64,000 nt of DNA from assembly GCA_963812885.1 (NCBI GenBank), contig CAWEWZ010000008.1:248001-312000 (forward strand), in the 5' to 3' direction. Shown piece after piece: positions 27,540 to 36,789 of this stretch. A program made the translations under genes and the position numbers. Positions within the stretch are counted from its first letter, which is position 1. The number at the start of each line of letters is the position of its first letter. The notes under the pieces were generated by a model. It ran no database searches, was not told the DNA's origin, and was given only the letters and a program-made list of their open reading frames with translations. The stretch is from Bog-756 sp963812885. GTDB taxonomy: Bacteria; Actinomycetota; Acidimicrobiia; Acidimicrobiales; RAAP-2.

Positions 27540-27836
27540 ATGCATCTCAGCCCACCTGCCGACCTCTTCGGCGAACAAGGCATCATCGTCTTGATTGTTG
27601 TGGCCCTGGTCCTGTTCGGCTCCACCCAGATCCCCAAGTTGGCCCGATCACTCGGCTCTGCCCAGAAGGAATTCAAGAAGGGCCTGGATGAAGGCGGGTC
27701 CGATGACGCCACCGATACCAAGGTTGTGGTCCAGGCCATTCCTCCGGCCGTCGTGAACCCTCCCGCCCCGGCTCCCGCTCCCGCTCCCGCCCCGGTCGAG
27801 TCGAACAGCGACGGATCCCCGGGACCAACTGCCTGA
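27540..27836 (+). CDS. tatA: Sec-independent translocase subunit TatA
   Basis: A 98-residue protein with a single N-terminal membrane helix (GIIVLIVVALVLFG), the hinge FGSTQIPKLARSLGSAQKEFKKGLDEG (the F-G and amphipathic helix of TatA) and a Pro/Ala-rich disordered tail. TatA oligomers form the passage for folded proteins with twin-arginine signals, in the cytoplasmic membrane. AAGGGAG 8 nt upstream sets the ATG. No tatB or tatC is in the window. A possible -10, TAACCT, lies about 35 nt upstream. Confidence 0.9.
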   Translation: MHLSPPADLFGEQGIIVLIVVALVLFGSTQIPKLARSLGSAQKEFKKGLDEGGSDDATDTKVVVQAIPPAVVNPPAPAPAPAPAPVESNSDGSPGPTA

Positions 27837-27855
27837 TCGCTCCGATGCAAAACCG

Positions 27856-28586
27856 ATGAGCGAGGGGGTCGGTCCGGAGCCGCTGACCCGGGCAGGCGGG
27901 TCCAGGGCGCGACTGCGGTGGATGCCGTTTTGGGTGATGCAGGCCACCGAGATCGCGGTGGCGCTGGTGTTCGCCTATCTCTCCGTCCACGTCGCCCACG
28001 GGGACCTGCTGGTCATCAGTGCCGTTCCCCTGGTCGTCCTGGCCGTCACCGCCCAGGGCCCCCTCGGGGTGTTCCACCTTTGCAGCCAGCGTCTCCACCT
28101 TTGGCTGGCCATGGGCCTGTCGGCCGTCATCGCCCTGGCGCCGATCATCCCCGCCCTGCGACCGGACATCCAGGGGATCATCGTGATCGAATTCGGAGCC
28201 GTCGGGCTGTTCCGGGTGGCCACCCTGACCAGGACGGGTGAGACCCGACCGGCTGTGCGTCCGGGGTCGCGTGGCCGTTCACGGGTGATCGAGACCACGG
28301 CGACGGTCGTGGAGGCCGGCTCCTCGACCCCCGGCCCCGGGTTCGGGTCCGGCCGCCGACGGCCGACGGTACCTCGTCGCCCTCATCCGGTGCCGCCGCC
28401 CGATGGGCGGGACGAACCAGCGGGTCGGCGGTGGCCACGGGGAAGCGCGTGGTCGCCGACTACCGGCCCGACGCCGAAGAACAGGTCAAGCGAACGATCC
28501 GGGGGATCGGGAAGTGGGCCGGACGGGTGTCCTCCCGCCTCGCCCCTCCCGAAGACCCAGGGGCCAGCGGAGACAGCGGGCGCTGA
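27856..28586 (+). CDS. Membrane protein of unknown function
   Basis: About 243 residues. Four membrane segments lie between residues 20 and 120 (FWVMQATEIAVALVFAYLSVHV, DLLVISAVPLVVLAVTA, LWLAMGLSAVIALAPIIPAL, IIVIEFGAVGLFRVATL), then a Pro/Gly/Ser linker and a charged tail RVVADYRPDAEEQVKRTIRGIGKWAGRVSSRL. The linker needs a frame correction near 28350 (-1, or two +1 changes). It follows tatA at 19 bp and is likely co-transcribed, but no link to Tat export is known. No family recognised. Confidence 0.55.
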
Positions 28587-28652
28587 TTCGGCCCACCGCC
28601 CGCCCCGGCGGTCATCGACGGCTAGATTCCGCCAGGTCGAAAGGGGACCGCT

Positions 28653-30001
28653 GTGCCCGACACCCATGACGTACTGGCCGTGGCCGACCGGCTCTGGCGA
28701 GGTGAGGTCTCGACCTCCGAACTCCACCCGCTCCGGCCCACCACCGGCCTCGCCGAAGTGGCCGACGGGGTGTCGTTCGTCCCCTCATTCGCCAACGTGT
28801 CGGCGGTGAGCACCGACGACGGCCTGTTCCTGGTCGACACGGGGAGCGCCCTGATGGCCGACGAGATCCACCGGACCATCCGGACCTGGTCCCCCGGTCG
28901 ACTCAATACCGCCGTCTACTCCCACGGGCATATCGACCATGTCTTCGGGGTCCCGGTATGGGCGGCCGAATCGGCGGAGGAGGGATGGCCCGAACCCGTG
29001 GTCGTGGCCCACGAGGCGTTGCCCGCCCGGTTCGACCGCTACATCCTCACCGCCGGGTACAACGGCATCATCAACCGTCGGCAGTTCAACATCGACTCGT
29101 TGGAGTGGCCCACCGAATACCGATACCCGGACCGCACCTACCGCGACCGGCTCGACCTCGACGTCGGCGGGACGCGGGCCGAGCTCCATCACGCCCGAGG
29201 GGAGACGGACGACCACACGTGGACCTGGTTTCCCGACCACCGGGTGCTGTGCTGCGGGGACCTGTTCATCTGGGCCTCGCCCAACGCCGGCAATCCACAG
29301 AAGGTCCAGCGCTACCCGGCCGAATGGGCCGACGCCCTGCGTCGGATGCTGGCCCTCTACGACAGTCCCGGCGGCGGGCCCGAGGTTCTCCTGCCCGGGC
29401 ATGGCTACCCGGTGGTCGGGGAGGACCGGGTCCGTCAGGCCCTGACCGACACCGCGGAGCTCCTCGAGTCGTTGGTCGAGCAGACACTCGCTCTCATGAA
29501 CGGCGGCGCCCGCCTCGACGAGGTGATCCACACGGTGACGCCCCCGGCCCGTCTGATGGAGCGGCCCTACTTGCAGCCCGTCTACGACGAACCCGAATTC
29601 ATCGTCCGGACGATCTGGCGGCTCTACGGCGGGTGGTGGGACGGCAATCCGGCCACGCTCAAGCCGGCGCCGGAGCGTTCGCTCGCCGTCGAGCTCGCCG
29701 AGCTGGCCGGTGGCGCCGGGGTCCTGGCCGATCGGGCCCTGGCCCTTCTCGATGGCGCCGTTGGCGACGATCGCGACGATCCCGACGACCCGCGACGAGT
29801 CCCGACGAGGCCTCCATGCGGCTGGCCGGGCACCTGGCCGAGCTGGCCTGGCTGGCCGCCCCCGAAGACCCGGGCGTGCAACTGGTCCGCCGCACGGTCT
29901 TCACCCGCCGGGCCGACGCCGCCTCTTCGACCATGGCCCACGGGGTGTTCTCGTGGGCGGCACGGGAGTCCGGGGAGGGCCGTGGGGACCGGCCTTCCTG
30001 A
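28653..30001 (+). CDS. MBL-fold hydrolase, alkyl-sulfatase-like
   Basis: About 450 residues. The metallo-beta-lactamase core has VDTGSALMADEIHRTIR, the zinc motif YSHGHIDHVFG (H-x-H-x-D-H), the later His in HHARGETDDHTW, GDLFIWASPNAGNP and LLPGHGYPV. The C-terminal half (IVRTIWRLYGGWWDGNPATLKPAP) matches the dimerisation domain of SdsA-type alkyl sulfatases, including the Y-x-G-W-x-x-G-x-P-x-x-L stretch, so sulfate-ester hydrolysis is a reasonable guess. A frame change near 29790 (-1 or +2) separates the last 65 residues. GTG start behind GAAAGGGG. Confidence 0.78.
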
Positions 30002-30100
30002 CCGGCGCCGAAAGGCCCTCGTGGCCACCCTCCTGAACTGGGGATTCGCAGGGCCCGAACGGGGCCGCCGCTCAACTTCTAATTCTGCTCCGGTGCCCAC

Positions 30101-30106
30101 TAGTGT
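30101..30106 (+). promoter_or_regulatory. -10 box, cytochrome oxidase operon
   Basis: TAGTGT fits TANNNT and ends 7 nt before the GTG of ctaC, so ctaC-ctaD-ctaF is probably read from a leaderless mRNA. The surrounding stretch (TTCTAATTCTGC) is unusually A+T-rich for this DNA. Confidence 0.5.
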
Positions 30107-30113
30107 CATCGCC

Positions 30114-31151
30114 GTGAACGCATTCACAACCGGTCCCCACCCCCGCGGCGCGGCCCCGACACCTCCGCCGCCGGACCGGCCGGCCAGCCGGATCGCGCCC
30201 ACCGGATCTGCCCCCGCCGACAGCCTCGACCCCGCCCACGGCCTCGACCAGCCAGGGCCGGAGACGGCGTCCAAGCGCCGGTGGCGTCGCTGGGGCATCG
30301 GAGTGGCCATCGGAGCGCCGCTGGCCCTCGCCGGATGCAACGTCTACCCGACCTACGGCGCCAGCAGGGGCGCCACCAAGCAGGGGCAGGAGACCTTCCG
30401 GCTCTACTCGGGCATGATGACCACCGGCATCATCGTGGGTGGCCTGGTCGGCCTGTTGATCCTCTGGACGATCATCCGCTACCGGAAGCGCTCCGACGAG
30501 ATGCCCCGGCAGTTCCACGAGAACGTCCCCATCGAGATCATCTACACGGCGATCCCGGTGATCATCGTGGGGGTCCTCTTCTTCTTCACCGTCCTCACCG
30601 AGAACAACGTCGATGCCATCCAACCGGTCAACGCCACCTTCACCGCCACCGGAAAACCGGTGGTCGACATCACGGTGACCGCCTTCCAGTGGGGCTGGCG
30701 GTTCGACTACCCCGACCTCAACGTGGGGGTCGCCGGCGAGACCACCAACGGGCCCAACAACCACGGGCCCCAGATGGTGGTCCCGGCGGGCCAGACCGTG
30801 CAGATCAAACTGGTGTCGGACGACGTCATCCACGGCTTCTACGTGCGGGACTTCAACTTCAGCCGCTACGCCCTCCCCGGAGTGACCAACTACTTCGACC
30901 TCGACGTGCTCCATACCGGGACCTACAACGGCCAGTGCACGCAGATCTGCGGCCTCTACCACTCGGAGATGCTGTTCAGCGTGCGGGCCGTCAGCCCGGC
31001 GGCATTCGCGGCGTGGGCCAGCGTCCAGCGGAACACCGGGCACACCCTGCCCCGGTCGGGATCCTCGGCGCAGGACAATCCTCCCATCGACACCCACGTC
31101 ACCAACGGAAGCGGCTACAACACACCCTCGGAGGCAAAGGGAGATCAATGA
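30114..31151 (+). CDS. ctaC: Cytochrome c oxidase subunit II
   Basis: A 345-residue subunit II. A basic N-terminus leads into GIGVAIGAPLALAGC, a lipobox, so the mature protein is a lipoprotein. Two helices follow (MMTTGIIVGGLVGLLILWTIIRYR and IPVIIVGVLFFFTVL), then the cupredoxin domain with the CuA ligands: His in DVIHGFYVRDF and the cluster CTQICGLYHSEM. It accepts electrons from the bcc complex at the outer face. ATGA overlap with ctaD. In Actinobacteria this oxidase forms a supercomplex with the bcc complex encoded at 35-39 kb. Confidence 0.95.
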   Translation: MNAFTTGPHPRGAAPTPPPPDRPASRIAPTGSAPADSLDPAHGLDQPGPETASKRRWRRWGIGVAIGAPLALAGCNVYPTYGASRGATKQGQETFRLYSGMMTTGIIVGGLVGLLILWTIIRYRKRSDEMPRQFHENVPIEIIYTAIPVIIVGVLFFFTVLTENNVDAIQPVNATFTATGKPVVDITVTAFQWGWRFDYPDLNVGVAGETTNGPNNHGPQMVVPAGQTVQIKLVSDDVIHGFYVRDFNFSRYALPGVTNYFDLDVLHTGTYNGQCTQICGLYHSEMLFSVRAVSPAAFAAWASVQRNTGHTLPRSGSSAQDNPPIDTHVTNGSGYNTPSEAKGDQ

Positions 31152-32926
31152 CGACCACGATCGAACCCCCTGGTCTGATCGCCCCGGAAGAGCCCGGTGG
31201 GCCGAACGGGCACGCTCCCGGCGAACACCACGGTGAGAGTGATCACCCGCACCACGAGGGTCCGACCGGGCTCATCAACTGGCTGACCTCCACCGACCAC
31301 AAGGTGATCGGCAAGAGCTACATGATCACCTCGCTGGTCCTGTTCTTCATCGCCGGGATCATGGCCCTCGGCATCCGGGTCCAGCTGGCCGACCCGACCT
31401 CCTCGTTCGTGAGCTTCCAGACCTACAACGAGCTGTTCACGATGCACGGCAGCCTCATGCTGTACCTGTTCGCCGGGCCGTTCGCCTTCGGTGGGCTGGC
31501 CAACTACATCGTGCCCCTGCAGGTCGGTGCCCCGGACATGGCCTTCCCCCGCCTCAACGCCCTGTCGTACTGGCTGTACCTGGGCGGCTCCATCACCATG
31601 ATGTCCGGGTTCCTGGTGGCCGGCGGTGCGGCCAGCTTCGGCTGGGTGTCCTATGCCCCGCTCTCCAACGCCACCAACTCCCCGGGGGCGGGGGCCGACC
31701 TGTGGCTGATGGCACTGGCCCTCACCGGGTTCTCGGCCATCTTCACCGGGGTCAACCTGTGCGCCACCATCTTCTACCTGCGGGCCCCGGGCATGACCAT
31801 GTTCCGGGTCCCCATCTTCTCGTGGAACATGCTGGTCACCGCCATCCTCATCCTCATCGCCTTCCCGGTGCTGTTCGGCGCCGTGGTCCTGCTCTTCTGC
31901 GACCGTCATTTCGGCACCCACATCTTCACCGTGCAGGGCGGAGGTGTGCCTGTGCTGTGGCAGAACCTCTTCTGGTTCTTCGGGCACCCCGAGGTCTACA
32001 TCCTGGCCCTGCCCTATTTCGGCATGGTGACCGACATCATCCCGGTGTTCTCGCGCAAGCCGCTGTTCGGGTACAAGGGCATGGTCTTCGCCACCATGTC
32101 CATCGCCGCCCTGTCGACCGGGGTGTGGGCCCACCACATGTTCACCACCGGCGTGGTCCTGCTGCCGTTCTTCTCGCTCCTCTCCTACATGATCGCCATC
32201 CCCACCGGGATCAAATTCTTCAACTGGATCGGGACCATGTGGGGCGGCCAATTGAGCTTCCAGACACCGATGCTCTTCTCGATGGGGTTCCTCTTCGCCT
32301 TCCTGATGGGCGGCGTGACCGGGGTGCTCCTGGCGTCACCCCCGGTCGACTTCATGACCCACGACACCTACTTCGTGGTGGCCCACTTCCACCAGGTGCT
32401 CATCGGGACCGCCGTCTTCGCCGGCTTCGCCGGCTTCTACTTCTGGTATCCGAAGATGTTCGGGCGCATGCTGCGCGAGGGCCTCGGCAAACTCCACTTC
32501 TGGGGACTGTTCATCGGGTTCTGGGTGACCTTCATGCCCCAGTACCTGGTCGGCCTGTACGGCATGCCGCGCCGGGTCGCCGCCTACCTCCCGTCCAACG
32601 GCTGGACCACCCTCAATGTGATCTCGACCGTCGGGGCCTTCATCATCGGGGTGTCGTTCCTCTTCTTCCTGATCAACCTCTGGGTCTCCTGGCGTGACCC
32701 GATCCCGGCCGGGGACAACCCGTGGGACGGACACGCCCTCGAGTGGTTCACCTCCTCGCCACCGCCCCACCACAACTACACCCACCTGCCTCCGATCCGC
32801 TCGGAGCGGCCCACCTGGGACTACAACCATCCCGAACACCGGACCATCCACACCGGGCAGCCGGAGCCGGAGAAGGTGCCGGTCGGCGTATCGGCCGGGA
32901 ACGACACCGCCGAGGACGACTCGTGA
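31148..32926 (+). CDS. ctaD: Cytochrome c oxidase subunit I
   Basis: A 592-residue haem-copper oxidase catalytic subunit with 12 helices. It has the low-spin haem His in LFTMHGSLMLYLF, the proton-channel and CuB motif FWFFGHPEVYILALPYFG (Glu of the K/D channels, type A1), the CuB His pair in GVWAHHMFTTG and the haem ligands in YFVVAHFHQVLIG. N-terminal 40 residues are His/Pro/Gly-rich. It reduces O2 to water and pumps protons. Frame intact. GTGA overlap with ctaF. Confidence 0.96.
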   Translation: MTTTIEPPGLIAPEEPGGPNGHAPGEHHGESDHPHHEGPTGLINWLTSTDHKVIGKSYMITSLVLFFIAGIMALGIRVQLADPTSSFVSFQTYNELFTMHGSLMLYLFAGPFAFGGLANYIVPLQVGAPDMAFPRLNALSYWLYLGGSITMMSGFLVAGGAASFGWVSYAPLSNATNSPGAGADLWLMALALTGFSAIFTGVNLCATIFYLRAPGMTMFRVPIFSWNMLVTAILILIAFPVLFGAVVLLFCDRHFGTHIFTVQGGGVPVLWQNLFWFFGHPEVYILALPYFGMVTDIIPVFSRKPLFGYKGMVFATMSIAALSTGVWAHHMFTTGVVLLPFFSLLSYMIAIPTGIKFFNWIGTMWGGQLSFQTPMLFSMGFLFAFLMGGVTGVLLASPPVDFMTHDTYFVVAHFHQVLIGTAVFAGFAGFYFWYPKMFGRMLREGLGKLHFWGLFIGFWVTFMPQYLVGLYGMPRRVAAYLPSNGWTTLNVISTVGAFIIGVSFLFFLINLWVSWRDPIPAGDNPWDGHALEWFTSSPPPHHNYTHLPPIRSERPTWDYNHPEHRTIHTGQPEPEKVPVGVSAGNDTAEDDS

Positions 32927-33345
32927 AGGTCTACGGGCTCTTCCTGGCCGGCATCGGCGTCTTCTTCGCCGTCATCGGCCTCGTCTACTGGTTCACCAGC
33001 TACGAGGACGGCGGCTTCCTGATGCTGATCGGGTCCGCGCTGCTCGGCCTGTTCCCCGGCTCCTACTACCTGTGGTGGTCGTCGAAGGGGAAGACCCAGG
33101 CCGACGACGACCCGGGGGCGGACATCGCCGAAGGGGCCGGCGCCATCGACTCGTTCCCCGGATCGAGCATCTGGCCCTTCATCCTCGGCATGGGGGCGCT
33201 GTTCACCGTGCTCACCTTCGTGTTCGGTCTCTGGCTGGCACCGCTGGGCGCGGCTCTGCTCCTCTCGGGCGCCGTCGGGGCCACCGTGGAGAGCCGGCGG
33301 GGCGGCACCGTTCCCACCGGGGTCGCCCAGCCTGAAGGGGACTGA
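32923..33345 (+). CDS. ctaF: Cytochrome c oxidase subunit IV, actinobacterial type
   Basis: A 140-residue four-helix protein beginning VKVYGLFLAGIGVFFAVIGLVYWFTSYEDGGFLML, the pattern of CtaF, the small accessory subunit found only in Actinobacteria. Helix 4 is LAPLGAALLLSGAVGATVE. It stabilises the oxidase in the bcc-aa3 supercomplex. Position directly after ctaD with a GTGA overlap supports the call. Confidence 0.9.
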   Translation: MKVYGLFLAGIGVFFAVIGLVYWFTSYEDGGFLMLIGSALLGLFPGSYYLWWSSKGKTQADDDPGADIAEGAGAIDSFPGSSIWPFILGMGALFTVLTFVFGLWLAPLGAALLLSGAVGATVESRRGGTVPTGVAQPEGD

Positions 33346-33374
33346 ACGGGCGTCCCACGCTACCGATAGGGCAA

Positions 33375-33486
33375 CGGGCGGAGGCCGGGCCGGGGGGCGG
33401 AGGCCGGACCGGGGGGCGGAGGCCGGACCGGGGGGCGGAGGCCGGACGGGGGGCGGAGGCCGGACCGGGGGGCGGAGGCCGGACCG
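33375..33486 (+). repeat. G-rich tandem array, 19-bp unit
   Basis: Six copies of CGGGGGGCGGAGGCCGGAC follow the ctaF stop at a distance of 29 bp. One copy lacks a C. Unlike the arrays before 28 kb it shares nothing with the gene end (GGGGACTGA) and carries no stop codon. Each unit has a run of five or six G plus shorter G tracts, so the plus strand could fold into G-quadruplexes. It may act as a terminator or mRNA-end structure. Confidence 0.88.
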
Positions 33487-33566
33487 CCGAGCCGGGTCGT
33501 CACCTCCCGTTGTCCCGCCGCACACGTCGGCTGTCCGGTCGGCCCAGACGAAGACGGAGGTTTCCC

Positions 33567-33896
33567 GTGGGCTTCATCTCGAAGCGGCGTACCGCCCTCT
33601 GGGTGGCCGGCATGGAGCGGTGGGCCCAGAAGGAAGTCGACGAGCACACCGAGAAGACGGTGAAGGGCAAGAACAGGATCGATCGCCACGGGATGTACTG
33701 CCTCGGCGTGATCAGCGCCATCACCATCGCCAAGGGGAAGGGGTCGGCCCGGGCATCGATGCCCAAGGACCGCGACCAGCGCCAAGGTCTGGCTGACGCC
33801 ACCACCCTCCTCCGGAACGTACTGACCTCGGGCCGCGTCCCGGGCCGCGACTACCTCGAACTTCTCAGTCATCCCGACTCGGCCCGCAACCGATAG
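33567..33896 (+). CDS. Small protein of unknown function
   Basis: A 109-residue basic protein (GFISKRRTALWVAGMERWAQKEVDEHTEKTVKGKNRIDRHGMYCLGVISAITIAKGKGSAR) without membrane helix or known motif. The GTG follows GGAGG at 7 nt, a strong ribosome site. It stands alone between the oxidase operon and two lower-GC acetyltransferase genes. Codon use fits the rest of the genome. Confidence 0.6.
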   Translation: MGFISKRRTALWVAGMERWAQKEVDEHTEKTVKGKNRIDRHGMYCLGVISAITIAKGKGSARASMPKDRDQRQGLADATTLLRNVLTSGRVPGRDYLELLSHPDSARNR

Positions 33897-33947
33897 AGGG
33901 CGTCCGAACTCCGCAAGGGCTGCCCGGCCCGCGATCTGCGGCCCGGA

Positions 33948-34415
33948 CTAAAGCCGCTTCACCATCTGCAACGCCGGATTGTCGGCATCCCAGAGGGTCG
34001 GGAACTCCTCGAGGGCTCGAAACCCGTTGGCGGCGTAGAAGGCTCGGGTCTTTGCGTATCCTTCGTCCGGCTTGGTTGGGCTGAGCGTCTTGACTTGCAG
34101 GTACTCCACACCTTGGTCGGCCAGTTCGCGTTCGGCGAAGGTCAGCATCTGTCTCCCGATACCCTGCCGGTGATACTCGGGAATGAGACCCATCACGTAG
34201 ATCTCGGCGGAGTGCGGGCTGTGTTTCACGGTCGTGAGGAATCCGACATCGTCATCCAAGGAGGCGATCACGGTGGGCGACTGATCCGCCATGACCGCGT
34301 ACTGGTCCACCGAACTCGGTATTCCGAACCAAGTCGGCAAGGTGTTCAGAATCCTCCGAGCCGTGAGACCCGATCCGCTGGGCCGCCATCGAAATCGGAT
34401 CTCCTTCACTGCCAT
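33948..34415 (-). CDS. GNAT-family N-acetyltransferase
   Basis: A 155-residue single-domain acetyltransferase. The acetyl-CoA motif A is EIYVMGLIPEYHRQGIGRQMLTFAERELADQG (Q/R-x-x-G-x-G), and motif B is TRAFYAANGFRALEEFPTLW. The acceptor is unknown; small GNATs acetylate drugs, amino acids or proteins. The gene and its neighbour are visibly less G+C-rich than the rest of the window, with AAG/AAA, TAT and ATC/ATT codons more common, which suggests recent transfer. Confidence 0.85.
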   Translation of the reverse strand: MAVKEIRFRWRPSGSGLTARRILNTLPTWFGIPSSVDQYAVMADQSPTVIASLDDDVGFLTTVKHSPHSAEIYVMGLIPEYHRQGIGRQMLTFAERELADQGVEYLQVKTLSPTKPDEGYAKTRAFYAANGFRALEEFPTLWDADNPALQMVKRL

Positions 34416-34540
34416 GTGGCCAGGATGCCATGACCCGGCGGCGATCCGGGTGAGAAGTATGGGTCCCGTAGGGCGCTCCGGAAGTCCCGGTGCATGACAA
34501 CACGGGTTGGCACCGGGTACCCGCCGGCTGCCGCCACCGC

Positions 34541-35044
34541 TCAGATCGAACGGTGGTAGAGCTCGACGCTGTCACCACTGATCATGATGGGTTCGACAAA
34601 CTCGAACCCCGTCTTTACCAGGACGTTTCGAGATGCCCCGTTGTCGGGACTGATGAGGGCAAGAAGCTCGCCTCGCCACACATGACGAGCTACCTCCAAC
34701 ATCGCGCTGGCGGCTTCGGTGGCGTACCCAAGGCCACGTGATGCCTGAACGAGTCTGTAGCCGAATTCGAACCGGCTCTCGCCACCGAACTCGAACTCGT
34801 CCACACCCACATACCCAACCAGAGATCCGGTCGACGTCTCGATGATCGCCTGCTTGCCGAAGGTAACCTCGCGACAGAAGGCCATCATGTGATCGAAGCG
34901 GATGTTCGCCGCATGGCGGTCGAGTGCGCCAGTCGCCGAGTACACCATGAAATCCGAGTCCATGAACAGATCGACAAATTGTCGTCTGTCTGATTCGATC
35001 ACGGGCCGGATCTCCAACCTCTCCGTTGTGACCGTGCTCGTCAT
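34541..35044 (-). CDS. GNAT-family N-acetyltransferase, RimJ/RimL type
   Basis: A 167-residue acetyltransferase: TERLEIRPVIESDRRQFVDLFMDSDFMVYSATG at the N-terminus, FEFGYRLVQASRGLGYATEAASAMLEVARH (acetyl-CoA loop) and PDNGASRNVLVKTGFEFVEP at the end. This is the RimJ/RimL order of motifs, but such proteins outside enterobacteria have varied substrates. Same orientation and same lower G+C as the gene at 33948, with a 125-bp gap. Probably acquired together. Confidence 0.85.
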   Translation of the reverse strand: MTSTVTTERLEIRPVIESDRRQFVDLFMDSDFMVYSATGALDRHAANIRFDHMMAFCREVTFGKQAIIETSTGSLVGYVGVDEFEFGGESRFEFGYRLVQASRGLGYATEAASAMLEVARHVWRGELLALISPDNGASRNVLVKTGFEFVEPIMISGDSVELYHRSI

Positions 35045-35291
35045 CGGCCCTTGGTACCACGCTTCGATTCAAGCCGCTGCTGCGGAGGCCGGAATGATGG
35101 CCGATCTTCACCGGACATGCCCTCCAGCATCCGCACGTACGGGTGTGTGGGACACCGGCAATAGAACATCCTCGATCACGGCGGGATGCTAAGGCGGCCG
35201 CCAGAGTGCGGTCCGAGCGGCGACCGCCGCCCGCCAGCGCCGAGCCCCGGTCCGCCGACCGCCGCCCGCCCTCCGACGACTGCCTACGGCC

Positions 35292-36789
35292 TCAGCGCAT
35301 CACCCGGCGAACGCCCTCGCCGGTGGCCAATTCGGGCGGCTCGAGATCGATATAGGTCGGAACCGGAACGGCCTCCAACTCCTCGATCCCGTCACCGGGC
35401 CGGGGCGGGGACTCGACGGTGGAGTACTCGCCGGTTGCCGACCGTTCGACGATGACCGCCCGCTTGCGCTTGCCGATCCCCTCGGCCGCCCGCATCTCGA
35501 GGCAGATCTTGTAGGTCACGAAGTAGGCGATGATCGGCGCGATGACCACGGCGAAGCGGAAGAACCACAGCACGCTCTTGAGCGGCAGCTGGAAGAAGTT
35601 GGCCATCACATCGGTCGACGAGGCGAAGAAGGTCATGCCCAGCAACATGAGCATGGCTGCGCCCGCCGCCGTCCGTTTGGGACGATCGCGAGGTCGATCG
35701 AGGAGGTTGTGGTACGCCAGGTCTTTGGTGTGTCTCGATTCGATGAACGGCCAGACGATGAGGATGTTGAAGATGATGCCCGGGAAGATGACCGCCGGCA
35801 GGAACACCTCGAGCGGGATGGTGTGTCCCCATCCGACCCACTCCCAACTGGGCATGATCCTCAGCGCCCCGTCGAGCCAGCCCATGTACCAGTCGGGCTG
35901 CACCGCATAGGAGATCTGGTACGGCTGATACTGGCCGAACTGCCAGATCGGGTTGATCTGGGCGAAGCCCCCGAGCAGGAAGGTCACCGCGGTGACCATG
36001 AACAGGAACCCGGTCGTCTTGGCCATGAAGGTGGGGAACATCGGTGACCCGACCACATTGTGCTCGGTCTTCCCCTTCCCGGGGAACTGCGTGTGTTTCT
36101 GTTTGACCAGCAATCCGAGGTGGGCGGCCAGGAGGCCGATGAGTATGAGGGGCACGATCAGGACGTGGATGATGAAGAACCGGGGGATGATCACCCCGTT
36201 GCCCGGATAGTTCCCCCCGAACACGAAGAAGGCCAGATAGCTCCCGACCAGGGGGATCGACTCGATGATCGAGTAGGCGATGCGGATACCGGTTCCCGAC
36301 ACCAGGTCGTCCGGCAGGGAGTACCCGAGGAACCCGTTGACGATGCCCAGGATGAGCATGGTCACGCCGACGATCCAGTTGAACTCCCGGGGCTTGCGGA
36401 AGGCGCCGGTGAAGAAGACCCGGGCCATGTGCACGGCGATCGAGCCCAGGAAGATGTCGGCGGCCCAGTGGTGGGCCTGGCGCATGAGGAGGCCGGATCT
36501 CACGTCGAAGGAGAGGCCCACCGTGGAGGCGTAGGCCTCGGACACCTTCTCCCCCCGCAGCGGGATGTACGAGCCGTGGTAGACGATCTGCGCCGCCGAG
36601 GGGACGTAGTAGAGCGACAGGAACACCCCGGTGGCCAGCAGCACCACAAATGAGTAGAGGGCGATCTCGCCCAGCATGAACGACCAGTGGTCGGGGAAGA
36701 TCTTGTCCAGGAAGGTGCGACCGCCCTTGGCCACGCGCGAGTCGGTCGTCGACCCAGCGCAGCGAGGTGTCGATGGTTTCGTCGATCAT
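35292..36789 (-). CDS. qcrB: Cytochrome bc complex cytochrome b subunit
   Basis: About 499 residues, the long actinobacterial QcrB. HHWAADIFLGSIAVHMARVFFTGAFRKPREFNW carries the haem His pair, LGYSLPDDLVSGTGIRIAYS is the quinol-site helix, and HTIPLEVFLPAVIFPGIIF replaces the PEWY region's context. A C-terminal hydrophilic tail ends PPELATGEGVRRVMR. The start is ATG 36789, overlapping the qcrA stop (ATGA); a +1 change near 36742 (an extra C) separates MIDETIDTSLRWVDD from VAKGGRTFLDK. It oxidises menaquinol in the membrane. Last gene of ctaE-qcrC-qcrA-qcrB. Confidence 0.93.

Noticed and set aside
30072..31148. Long minus-strand open frame opposite ctaC, and similar ones opposite ctaD, ctaF and the cyclase gene
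   Set aside because: High-GC coding sequence leaves the opposite strand open; these frames have no recognisable domains, no ribosome sites and low-complexity His/Gly/Asp/Val composition.
33897..33950. GC-rich dyad after the small gene at 33567 as a terminator
   Set aside because: The arms (CCGGCCCGC and GCGGCCCGG) do not pair well enough.
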